Assembly (NCBI GenBank): GCA_016801845.1 | Contig: CM028913.1 | Location: 21,356,065-21,420,064 of the forward strand | DNA from: Polydactylus sextarius | Taxonomy: Eukaryota; Chordata; Actinopteri; Polynemidae | Reading direction: 5' to 3' | DNA length: 64,000 nt | Made by a program: the position numbers and the translations under genes | The notes under the pieces: generated by a model | Told to the model about the DNA's origin: nothing | Databases searched by the model: none | The model's input: the letters and a program-made list of their open reading frames with translations, nothing else | Part shown: positions 60,201-64,000 of the stretch, piece by piece | How the letters are laid out: each line of letters starts with the position of its first letter | Position numbering within the stretch: the stretch's first letter is position 1

Positions 60201-62218
60201 CCTGAACCTTGACAAAAATGCTCACCACAGTTGATGAAGACACCACGGGGAACTGCAGTAAGAAAACACACAAACACGCACATATCTGTCAGACAGGACC
60301 ATGGGCTTATTTAAATGTCCAGACAGGGACACAGGGATGTAGTGTATGTATTATATTTTTATGTAGTTATACATAGTAGTGAGTAGTGATAAATAACCGT
60401 TTTAATGTGCATAGTGATATGTGTACTGTAACGTTCTGTATCCATGGTAACATGGATACATGTACCGCTACATTGTGTCCACCACTTCTTCCTTTTTAAT
60501 ATATCTTTTTAAAGACACAACAAGAGGCACAATCTGTGGCCAGTTAACCAGATATTTTCCTCTTGCTTTCCATATTTGGGAAACATCTGTCAACTATAAT
60601 GTTATTGAAAGAAAGTCCATTTGTTCTCTGATATTGAGCAACGACTGAACTCTTCCACAACTTAACTGTGAAAGGTTGTCGTTCTCATATTACATATGTT
60701 TTCACTTACTAAATTAGCTGCAATTGCATAACAGAATCTGGAGCCACCTCTTAATGTGTGAGGGGCGTTTCTTTATATGTGTGTGTGTGTTATACAGAGT
60801 AGGGGGCAGAGGATTTTTTCCAGAGGAATGCAGGTACATAACTGGGTTCTGGCAAGAAAGCAGCCTTTGTTCTCTTGCAAATAAACACAGTGAAGACCAG
60901 TCCTGCAGCAAGTGGTTAAACACTGGACGACCATGTGCAGCTGTCACAGAGCTGATTGGTGCTGGCAGCTCATTTCACACTAATATGTAGCAAGGCCTGT
61001 AAGTTGCATAACAGCACCAGCAGTGTGACAGAAACCAGAGCAATAAATTACAGACAACCTAGTGTTGAAAACCTCAGTTGTGGCATTGGCTGGATAATTA
61101 GATACATAATTACATTAGGACATGTGCTGTTTAGTAAAATGAACAGTTAGGGGGCAAAGAGAGGAAAGTACACTTCGCCTGGAAACGTGCACTTAATCAC
61201 TGGAAATGTTTCTTAATTGTTTCTGCTCTATTCTACTTTGCCACTTTCGGGTTCATTATTATAATGAAATTAAAAAACTGTGTGTGTACATATTTGGAGT
61301 CAGACCCGGTAGTTTATGCAGCGGTAGAAGTCCTGGTTCACGGCCTCCTCCAGGATGACGGCGGTTCCAGAGCGTATCTCAAGGGAGACTGTCAGGGTGA
61401 CGGGCTCGGTGGGGCCGTGGACCTGAGCACACACCGGCTCCTCCTTACCTCCTCTCACCACGGAGCTCGTAGTCACTGCAAATATACTGCAGGTAGAGAA
61501 CAGGCAACGTGTTAGTTGAGAAATCAAACACTTGGGTGTTTTTCTCAGAACTGGAAACCAAGTGGCTGGAGACATGAATGATGCTGATCCATGTTTGAAT
61601 ACAAATAACTTCTAAAGTGATTAAATGAAGCCAAGTTTACAATTTACAGCTCATTAATCCTGTACCAGAGTGAAACAATCAATGCATTTACTGCATGTTT
61701 CAATGTGCAAAAAGTGGTACAACCACAGTGAATCCATCCAAATCTAAGAGGAGTGTGATTCAATATGCAGACACAGTCATGCTCAGCAGCCGCAGCAGCA
61801 GGAGTGAAACCATCAGATTATTTTAGCAGATTATTAATTATCATTAATGGCAGGAGGAGGAGGGTGTGTTGGTATATTCATGTTCAGATCACATAACGTT
61901 TTCTTACAAAACATTCAACATGAAGTGACCAAAACACTGCAACTTTCTGTGTTCATTTCAGCACGTGTGCAGCTGTTTGGCAAAAAAAAAAAAAAAAATG
62001 CACGTGCAGGCAGTGGCGTCTCCAGTTTTGGCGTGATGTGACACGTGTGCCAAAACTTTCCAAAAAAAGAAAAAACAAACAAAGAAAACAAAACACGCGA
62101 CGCAGCCGTGTTTACTTACACTGGTGTTTACTTACGTGTCATTGAAGTTGGTTGACGTCGCACTTTGCAACAGCGCTGATGTGACGATGACAACGTATAT
62201 CTGGATGACAGGTGTCAT
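41989..62218 (-). CDS. a2m-like: Alpha-2-macroglobulin-like protease inhibitor (36 coding exons)
   Basis: Thirty-six exons (listed separately) join in phase to a coding sequence of about 4308 nt, about 1435 residues; human A2M has 1474 residues and also 36 exons. Order: signal peptide (1 to about 22), macroglobulin domains, bait region (about 670-715), FPETWIW and VPDTITKW motifs, thioester GCGEQ (949-953), alpha-helical thioester domain, receptor-binding domain with LKPAVVKVYDYY. Such proteins are secreted; a protease cuts the bait, the thioester fires and the protease is trapped. No stop or frameshift is present. Notable features are a tandem alternative bait exon, His at 1064 where human A2M has Asn, and missing LRP1-contact lysines. 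The only unclear junction is exon 11 to 12. The orthologue (A2M, A2ML1 or ovostatin type) cannot be settled by eye. Confidence 0.96.
42012..43129 (-). other. a2m-like intron 35
   Basis: 1.1 kb AT-rich intron, no element recognised. Confidence 0.8.
43130..43171 (-). CDS. a2m-like: a2m-like exon 35
   Basis: It encodes SDEAVTDYTSSCAE with the C-terminal Cys typical of the receptor-binding domain. Donor GTATGT. Confidence 0.92.
43267..43372 (-). CDS. a2m-like: a2m-like exon 34
   Basis: It encodes LRKDATLLYTMTLEEDQPVR then NLKPAVVKVYDYYQT, the C-terminal family signature. Confidence 0.97.
43474..43542 (-). CDS. a2m-like: a2m-like exon 33
   Basis: It encodes LKKFHSVKRVDVEEGFINIY then LDG (human NHVLIYLDKV). 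Confidence 0.95.
43632..43722 (-). CDS. a2m-like: a2m-like exon 32
   Basis: It encodes RYQGRREETNMVILNVKLLS then GYVPDMSSLTE. Human has LKPTVK where this has DMSSLT. Confidence 0.95.
43800..43965. mobile_element. hAT-like MITE, AGTAATGTAAT family
   Basis: TCAGTAATGTAATCC, the palindrome TAACTTAATTATTGTAATTAAGTTA centred near 43867 (written here for its symmetry in part: TTAATTATTGTAATTAA) and TTACTTTTGGATTACTT are typical of a common teleost repeat. Confidence 0.5.
44219..44287. repeat. (TA)n(TG)n compound microsatellite
   Basis: About ten TA units followed by about 25 TG units. Confidence 0.95.
44349..44418. mobile_element. Retroelement 3'-end-like repeat
   Basis: AATCAATCAAACTTTATTTA followed by GCAGCACAAAGTACTTTAC is the end block of a very common teleost interspersed repeat. 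Family not assigned. Confidence 0.5.
44671..44789 (-). CDS. a2m-like: a2m-like exon 31
   Basis: It encodes ISLHYNIPPPPDFSSFHIAA then TANCSISKPQLNLNVEV, entering the receptor-binding domain. Confidence 0.95.
44897..45112 (-). CDS. a2m-like: a2m-like exon 30
   Basis: It encodes DTVVALQALAKYGAATYSEE through INRLLYQEEKLSEIPGEYTI to GLSCVLAQ. Confidence 0.97.
45224..45420 (-). CDS. a2m-like: a2m-like exon 29
   Basis: It encodes GTRHWVREGASRNRLDSLEV, EMTSYVLLALLSG and IIRWLTQQQNPYGGFSSTQ; the last motif is highly conserved in the thioester domain. Confidence 0.97.
45516..45681 (-). CDS. a2m-like: a2m-like exon 28
   Basis: It encodes EPVVQNCLSCLKRAVATQMD then NLYTTALLSYTFTLAADEEM and ends SKEE. 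The long plus-strand frame here is antisense shadow. Confidence 0.96.
45801..45875 (-). CDS. a2m-like: a2m-like exon 27
   Basis: It encodes GGVNDDVSLTAYVTAAMLEL then DANVT (human GGVEDEVTLSAYITIALLE). Confidence 0.96.
46060..46092. repeat. Poly(A) tract
   Basis: Long A run in intron 26, about 20 bases from the exon 26 donor; poly(U) on the transcript. Confidence 0.93.
46111..46267 (-). CDS. a2m-like: a2m-like exon 26
   Basis: It encodes LTSFVMKSFGGAKPYIFIDD through HQRPDGCIQSVGKLFHNGMK. His1064 (codon 46123-46125) lies where human A2M has Asn and C3 has its catalytic His. Confidence 0.97.
46702..46750. repeat. (TTA)n microsatellite
   Basis: ATT/TTA units with a TGTAACA interruption. Confidence 0.93.
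46831..46912 (-). CDS. a2m-like: a2m-like exon 25
   Basis: It encodes GYQRELTYKHKDGSYSAFGE then SDESGNTW, two residues shorter here than human. A (TG)n tract lies just upstream of the acceptor. Confidence 0.96.
46919..46960. repeat. (CA)n microsatellite next to exon 25
   Basis: About 20 CA units a few bases upstream (transcript sense) of the exon 25 acceptor. Confidence 0.95.
47259..47435 (-). CDS. a2m-like: a2m-like exon 24 (thioester exon)
   Basis: It encodes DLMGRAMKNLDRLLAMPYGC then GEQNMVLFAPNIFILNYL. The intact GCGEQ (47365-47379) supplies the Cys-Gln pair of the internal thioester, so covalent trapping should be possible. Confidence 0.98.
47510..47593 (-). CDS. a2m-like: a2m-like exon 23
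   Basis: It encodes DGPVEKKISLLMPEMFVAGS then ARASVSVLG, just ahead of the thioester exon. Confidence 0.95.
48056..48107 (-). CDS. a2m-like: a2m-like exon 22
   Basis: It encodes AEGMPQMISHNALLCPA (human LEKETTFNSLLCPSG). Confidence 0.93.
48575..48696 (-). CDS. a2m-like: a2m-like exon 21
   Basis: It encodes EMDLKVSAEALRTDILCGNE then VTTVPDQGRIDTVIRKLLVQ. A (TG)n tract on the transcript strand directly precedes its acceptor TCTCAAAG. Confidence 0.96.
48703..48752. repeat. (CA)n microsatellite next to exon 21
   Basis: About 25 CA units ending 7 bases from the exon 21 acceptor; (TG)n on the transcript, serving as its pyrimidine-poor tract. Confidence 0.95.
48872..48998 (-). CDS. a2m-like: a2m-like exon 20
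   Basis: It encodes VNVTLADSDLYTFRACDGCE then YTVCLCGDESRTFSWIVTPT and ALG. Donor GTATTT. Confidence 0.95.
49149..49374 (-). CDS. a2m-like: a2m-like exon 19
   Basis: It encodes DSSSVYMEKVVPDTITKW, IAGAFCVSSVGFGVSP, then AFQPFFVSLTLPYSVIRGEV and FTLKATVFNYLSKCIM, all strongly conserved. Acceptor TATGCAG, donor GTAAAT. Confidence 0.97.
49375..50711 (-). other. a2m-like intron 18 (between bait exons and exon 19)
   Basis: 1.3 kb. I searched it for a third FPETWIW-type exon and found none. The stretch 50270-50630 (TGATACACATGTTTCGTGAA and a minus-strand frame) looks like an old DNA-transposon insertion of unassigned family. Confidence 0.5.
50712..50811 (-). CDS. a2m-like: a2m-like exon 18b (alternative bait exon, second copy)
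   Basis: It starts after GAGTTCTTAG and is open throughout: FSLSMAPEEDEDEKETIRR then FFPETWIWDLVTVG. Entry phase 1 and exit phase 2 are identical to exon 18a, so it can replace 18a exactly, giving a bait 15 residues shorter. The donor GTCATA is weak. Splicing in both 18a and 18b would shift the frame, so use would be mutually exclusive. It could instead be a decaying copy. Confidence 0.7.
50858..51002 (-). CDS. a2m-like: a2m-like exon 18a (bait exon, first copy)
   Basis: Acceptor CTTAAAG, donor GTAAGT (strong). It encodes DLEFDAFPAKTVESLAPVSD, VIESTSDIKETVRT and YFPETWIWELVSLG. Phase 1 in, 2 out. The bait part is acidic with very few Lys or Arg. FPETWIW matches human YFPETWIWDL. Confidence 0.92.
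51092..51161 (-). CDS. a2m-like: a2m-like exon 17 (entry to bait region)
   Basis: It encodes AIGMKIVTNSDVKKIRECYL then FFY (human DMGLKAFTNSKIRKPKMC). It leaves one base, G, which can join either of two following exons. A (CA)n run starts about 50 bases upstream of its acceptor. Confidence 0.93.
51213..51291. repeat. (CA)n microsatellite upstream of bait exons
   Basis: About 39 CA units, the longest in the window. On the transcript it is (UG)n about 52 bases upstream of the exon 17 acceptor. Confidence 0.97.
51745..52245 (+). mobile_element. Decayed Tc1/mariner-like transposon relic
   Basis: CCCAGATCTCAATCAG, GACCTGCTGCTAATGTGTTG, AAAGGTCTAGTGGAGTCCAG and GTGGTCATAATGTTGTG follow, in order, a dispersed fish repeat whose intact form encodes a PDLNPIEHLW transposase motif. 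Stops and frameshifts show it is dead. Confidence 0.55.
52268..52393 (-). CDS. a2m-like: a2m-like exon 16
   Basis: It encodes VYSKVPSQKLSGYDYRIQDP and ends AEDDVYSVFE, the linker before the bait region. Donor GTAGGA; a Tc1-like relic begins about 20 bases beyond it. Confidence 0.93.
52755..53985 (+). mobile_element. L2-type LINE fragment (reverse transcriptase, 5'-truncated)
   Basis: Plus-strand translation gives NLYEQFQSGFRPLHST then TALIKIINDLL, the RT motif CCADDTQL (near 53097-53120, normally YADDTQL), IKSLDVIIDSTLHFQSHINN and LHKLLLVQNSTA, with stops and frame changes between. The end is an ATTATT-type tail with TTGTACAATTATTATTTATT. It sits in intron 15, antisense to the gene, and looks inactive. 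Confidence 0.85.
54030..54179 (-). CDS. a2m-like: a2m-like exon 15
   Basis: It encodes VSLKFSSIQQLPAEKTTLSL then GSICSVRAIDQSVLLLQQEQ. The motif RA(I/V)DQSVLL is diagnostic for alpha-macroglobulins. Confidence 0.97.
54180..54985 (-). other. a2m-like intron 14
   Basis: 0.8 kb. The stretch 54290-54800 is not AT-rich like the surrounding introns and has the texture of a decayed insertion, but I recognise no family. Confidence 0.4.
54986..55131 (-). CDS. a2m-like: a2m-like exon 14
   Basis: It encodes VNKGQLTITLQQVSNLAPFA, QVVVYTVMPKGEIVADSQDF and PIQLCLKNK (human PVARLLIYAVLPTGDVIGDS). Confidence 0.96.
55413..55476 (-). CDS. a2m-like: a2m-like exon 13
   Basis: It encodes VVSRGGIVKHSRVPVDVRAG then T, continuing DFFYL as in human FYYLIMAKGGIVRTG. 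Confidence 0.95.
55618..55844 (-). CDS. a2m-like: a2m-like exon 12
   Basis: It encodes the segment through MVMNSCQNTGKSITALNHFT, KSSSFLKLM, LSCDRDAALQAQYIIQGQEL and DFFYL. Two acceptors fit the phase: one starting at 55844, one at 55823. Neither has a strong pyrimidine tract, so the 5' edge may be off by about 20 bases. Confidence 0.75.
55974..56133 (-). CDS. a2m-like: a2m-like exon 11
   Basis: It encodes VKMVGPDNKPVADEHVYLDV through TTDRRGMASFSLETSQW to TLRV. The low-coordinate end is uncertain: GTTACT after GTCG keeps phase with exon 12, while GTCGGT four bases earlier would not. Confidence 0.8.
56378..56487 (-). CDS. a2m-like: a2m-like exon 10
   Basis: It encodes GVILKGSGSTKFTSYIRSV then SFTDVPAAYKRGIPLEGK. 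Donor GTAATC. Confidence 0.95.
56584..56695 (-). CDS. a2m-like: a2m-like exon 9
   Basis: It encodes TEKNGCATQIVNILQFSPKS then KGYDNFVVTAEIQEHGT. Acceptor ATCTTCTAG, donor GTAGGT. Confidence 0.95.
56815..56932 (-). CDS. a2m-like: a2m-like exon 8
   Basis: It encodes KYTYGKPVIGSVKAVFCRKA to NDICKTYELT, the YTYGKPV motif of macroglobulin domain 3. Confidence 0.96.
57470..57554 (-). CDS. a2m-like: a2m-like exon 7
   Basis: It encodes VLPKYEVNIHLPEVISILDK then EATLRVCGK, the VLPKFEV-type motif of the family. Confidence 0.96.
57664..57832 (-). CDS. a2m-like: a2m-like exon 6
   Basis: It encodes DPKSNRIAQWLDKSIDGGIL through EAEQGEYTITAST to HTFTIKEY, second macroglobulin domain. Donor GTCTGA. Confidence 0.95.
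58064..58084 (-). CDS. a2m-like: a2m-like exon 5 (21-nt microexon)
   Basis: Acceptor TTTTTTCAG, donor GTAAGA. Only seven codons, YTLVALQ, bridging to DPKSNRIAQW of exon 6; it keeps phase 0 on both sides and matches human PLVYIQDPKGNRIAQW. Confidence 0.93.
58085..59258 (-). other. a2m-like intron 4
   Basis: 1.2 kb intron with the second copy of a dispersed repeat at about 58625-58732 (first copy at 24505-24636). Nothing else is recognised. Confidence 0.6.
59259..59311 (-). CDS. a2m-like: a2m-like exon 4
   Basis: Acceptor CTTTAAAG, donor GTAAGT. It encodes VNFRIVSLDTHFIPVNRL, matching human VKFRVVSMDENFHPLNEL. Confidence 0.95.
60096..60252 (-). CDS. a2m-like: a2m-like exon 3
   Basis: It encodes FPVVSSSTVVSIFVKVQG through AFIHIVQTDKPIYKPGQT. 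The last part is the family signature (human FVQTDKSIYKPGQT). Confidence 0.97.
61306..61486 (-). CDS. a2m-like: a2m-like exon 2
   Basis: Acceptor CCTGCAG; donor GTCTGA (non-consensus but phase-correct). It encodes IFAVTTSSVVRGGKEEPVCA through EPVTLTVSLEIRSG to DFYRCINYR, the first macroglobulin domain. Confidence 0.9.
62136..62218 (-). CDS. a2m-like: a2m-like exon 1 (signal peptide)
   Basis: It encodes MTPVIQIYVVIVTSALLQS and a short mature start; the run IYVVIVTSALL is the hydrophobic core. Donor GTAAGT. This is the first ATG after the TATA box on this strand apart from upstream UTR. Confidence 0.93.
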
Positions 62219-62394
62219 GGCTGCACTGTGGAGAGTCGGTGCTAAACGGGAGAGAACCGGACTTCACCGGAGGAGAGAGAGAGCCGGGACACCCCTTCTG
62301 CTGGATTACCGCCGCTGCAGGCTGGATTCTGACAGATGAAAAGAGAGAGAGATCGATGCACAAAGTTGCTGAAACACAGGGGCGACGGTCGCCG

Positions 62395-62400
62395 TTTATA
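62395..62400 (-). promoter_or_regulatory. TATA box of the a2m-like gene
   Basis: Minus-strand GGTATAAACG lies about 180 bases upstream of the ATG, predicting a start near 62365-62370 and a 5' UTR of about 150 bases. A single sharp promoter would fit a liver-type secreted protein gene. Confidence 0.6.
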
Positions 62401-62773
62401 CCCACACACCAACACCACCCCTACGTGAGAGTCACTCCCCTCTATGTTTGTTGGACCTCCGCAGCCTCCTCCCTTTTCCCGAAAGACTTTCACTTCCCAA
62501 AAGTTACCAAGCCCCTGCCAAAAAGTTCCCCCTCCAGTTTTCTTAAGAAAAATGTAAATGGCATCCACTGAATAGAGGGTGAAGGGGGCGCAGAGGAGGT
62601 GGGTTGGGGGGTGAATACACAGAGCGCATTATCAGACATGGGCCTGCTGAACACACAAACACTAAATCTGATCAGTTGAGCAATAAACAGCTCAGTTGAA
62701 ACATGACTGATGTTGCTCCATGTTTGCTGGATGTGTAAGCACTCAACTTGAAATATGCAATAATGTATCAAAG

Positions 62774-62890
62774 TCAGTGTTGCATGTAAAGTACCTGAAA
62801 ATCCCACTAGAGTAGAAGTACAGATACTCTTTGGTAGGTGACTTTGGTGGAGGTTCAAGTCACCGACTACAACGATACTCAAGTAAAAGT
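62774..62890. mobile_element. hAT-like MITE fragment
   Basis: AGTGTTGCATGTAAAGTACC, then CCCACTAGAGTAGAAGTACA and CTCAAGTAAAAGTCTTAAAC match the left part of the element at 34479-34865. Confidence 0.6.
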
Positions 62891-62978
62891 CTTAAACTAT
62901 GTCACAGACAAAGTTTTGAGCCTGAACAAAATTACAAGTTGTTCTTTTTCACCAAAATGTCTGCTTGGTATTGATATT

Positions 62979-63903
62979 TTAACCTTCCTCTTGTGTTAGT
63001 TTTCTGTTACTATGTCTTATGTTTTAATTCAGCCATAAAACTTCCTCAGAACATTTTTTTTTAATCCAATTTGTTTCTCACCTATCGGTTACCTTGTTAG
63101 GCTTCCTTATCCATGAAAACATTGGTTTTAAAATGGGCCTTTCTTTTGACAGCATACCTCTCATTTTCAATAAAAAACTAAACTAAAAGGTTGCTATGTT
63201 ACCTTTGTACTGCTGAGGGGTATTACAACACATCTCTTAAATTTGTTTAGTGACATCTGAGGTGTTTGGGTCAATTTTGACCCATATATATTTACTTCAT
63301 GAAAAAAAAAGTCAGAATAAGTAAAACAACAAAATATTAATTTGTAAGGTCAAACAACAACCAATCAAGCAAATCAAACCAAACAAAATCAGATACAAGT
63401 TTTTAAAAAAAATTTTGTGTGCAAGAGCATGCATGTGTATGTGTGTGTGTGTTAGATGCATGTGTGGCAAAAGGTGAGATTTTTAGTGTGTTCGTTGCAG
63501 GAGCAGCTTCAGCACCAGTGACCTCCTCATCAGACATGTCTGTGTCTTTTGATTGATCCTCTACACCGTCTTCCTCCCCAGAAACCTGCTCATCTGTATC
63601 ACTATGCTGCTCTGTGTCCTCTGCCAAATTTTCAACAAAGATATCATTGAGAGCTTGAGTTATTTGAATTCTTTTTTTGATTTTCACACACTTTAACTGG
63701 AAATGTGTACTCTGCAAGTTACCAACTCTAAACTGAATTGGTCTTATGTCCCCTACCTAAAGCTCACAGGGCTGGTAGAGGAGCTGGATGTCAGGAGGAT
63801 GTTGGCTGACAGTGTATTTATGATTTCAGTTTTGGCAGTACTTATTGTTGTATAATCTTATATTACAACCGGGTCAAAAACAACCCTAACAACACAAAGG
63901 TCA
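62979..63903. mobile_element. Decayed piggyBac-like element
   Basis: Left end TTAACCTTCCTCTTGTGTTAG (62979-62999). Right end, reversed from 63900, CCTTTGTGTTGTTAGGGTTG then TTTTTGACCC; GGGTCAATTTTGACCC occurs inside at about 63269-63284. TTAA targets and CCTTTGTGTTAG...TTTGACCC ends are typical of piggyBac relatives in fish. A minus-strand acidic frame (63403-63717) may be a transposase N-terminal remnant. Confidence 0.55.
63403..63717 (-). pseudogene. Possible piggyBac transposase N-terminal remnant
   Basis: Open for 104 codons with an acidic stretch QALNDIFVENLAEDTEQHSD then EQVSGEEDGVEDQSKDTDMS. Acidic N-termini of this kind are seen in PGBD-type proteins. No catalytic DDD region follows inside the element. 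Assignment rests mainly on its position between the two element ends. Confidence 0.35.
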
Positions 63904-64000
63904 TAATCTTCATGAGAGCATTTTAAGTGGAGTGGTGTGGGGAATTGATGGCTGTCCTAATGAGGACAGAGTGAATAACTCATTCTACTCGGACACATTC

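Larger units (their letters stand above)
59312..62135 (-). other. a2m-like introns 1 to 3, non-coding parts
   Basis: Between exons 4, 3, 2 and 1 the sequence is AT-rich and unique-looking. Introns: 59312-60095, 60253-61305, 61487-62135. No extra exon or named repeat is seen. Confidence 0.7.

Noticed and set aside
62242..62571. Overlapping open frames on both strands at the a2m-like 5' end
   Set aside because: They overlap the TATA box and 5' UTR; composition-driven and without conserved sequence.
1..64000. CRISPR arrays, operons, tRNA or rRNA genes
   Set aside because: No spacer-repeat arrays, cloverleaf sequences or rRNA blocks were noticed; the window is vertebrate nuclear DNA with intron-bearing genes.

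Overview
The window is a piece of a vertebrate nuclear genome, almost certainly a ray-finned (teleost) fish. It has long introns with canonical GT..AG ends on the minus strand and very dense (CA)n/(TG)n microsatellites. It also carries several dispersed repeats typical of teleost genomes. No bacterial, viral or CRISPR-type content is visible. Two complete protein-coding genes are present, both on the minus strand and head-to-tail, and I rebuilt both exon by exon from splice signals, reading phase and family similarity.

Gene 1, deptor (coding 36244 down to 11525): ten coding exons give an uninterrupted 403-residue protein with two DEP domains, a serine-rich linker and a C-terminal PDZ domain. 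This is the architecture of DEPTOR, the inhibitory partner of mTOR. A candidate promoter (CRE, CCAAT and GC box) lies at about 36660-36725. A strong poly(A) signal at 7837-7842 suggests a 3' UTR of about 3.7 kb.

Gene 2, an alpha-2-macroglobulin-type protease inhibitor (coding 62218 down to 41989): 36 coding exons give an uninterrupted protein of about 1435 residues. It has a signal peptide, macroglobulin domains, a bait region, a GCGEQ thioester motif and a receptor-binding domain. A TATA box lies at 62395-62400. The most interesting observation is a second, phase-matched copy of the bait-region exon (50712-50811) directly downstream of the first (50858-51002). Either copy joins the flanking exons in frame, so the locus could encode two inhibitors with different protease baits. 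This protein also has His where human A2M has Asn at the position of the catalytic His of C3/C4B. It has lost the lysine pair known to bind LRP1 in mammals.

Layout: 1-7.8 kb, intergenic, with repeats and no supported gene; 7.8-11.5 kb, probable deptor 3' UTR; 11.5-36.25 kb, deptor; 36.7-42 kb, repeat-bearing spacer; 42-62.2 kb, the a2m-like gene, with an L2-type LINE fragment and a Tc1-like relic in its introns; 62.4-64 kb, upstream flank with a decayed piggyBac-like element. The two genes have no known shared pathway; one is an intracellular growth-signalling regulator, the other a secreted protease trap.
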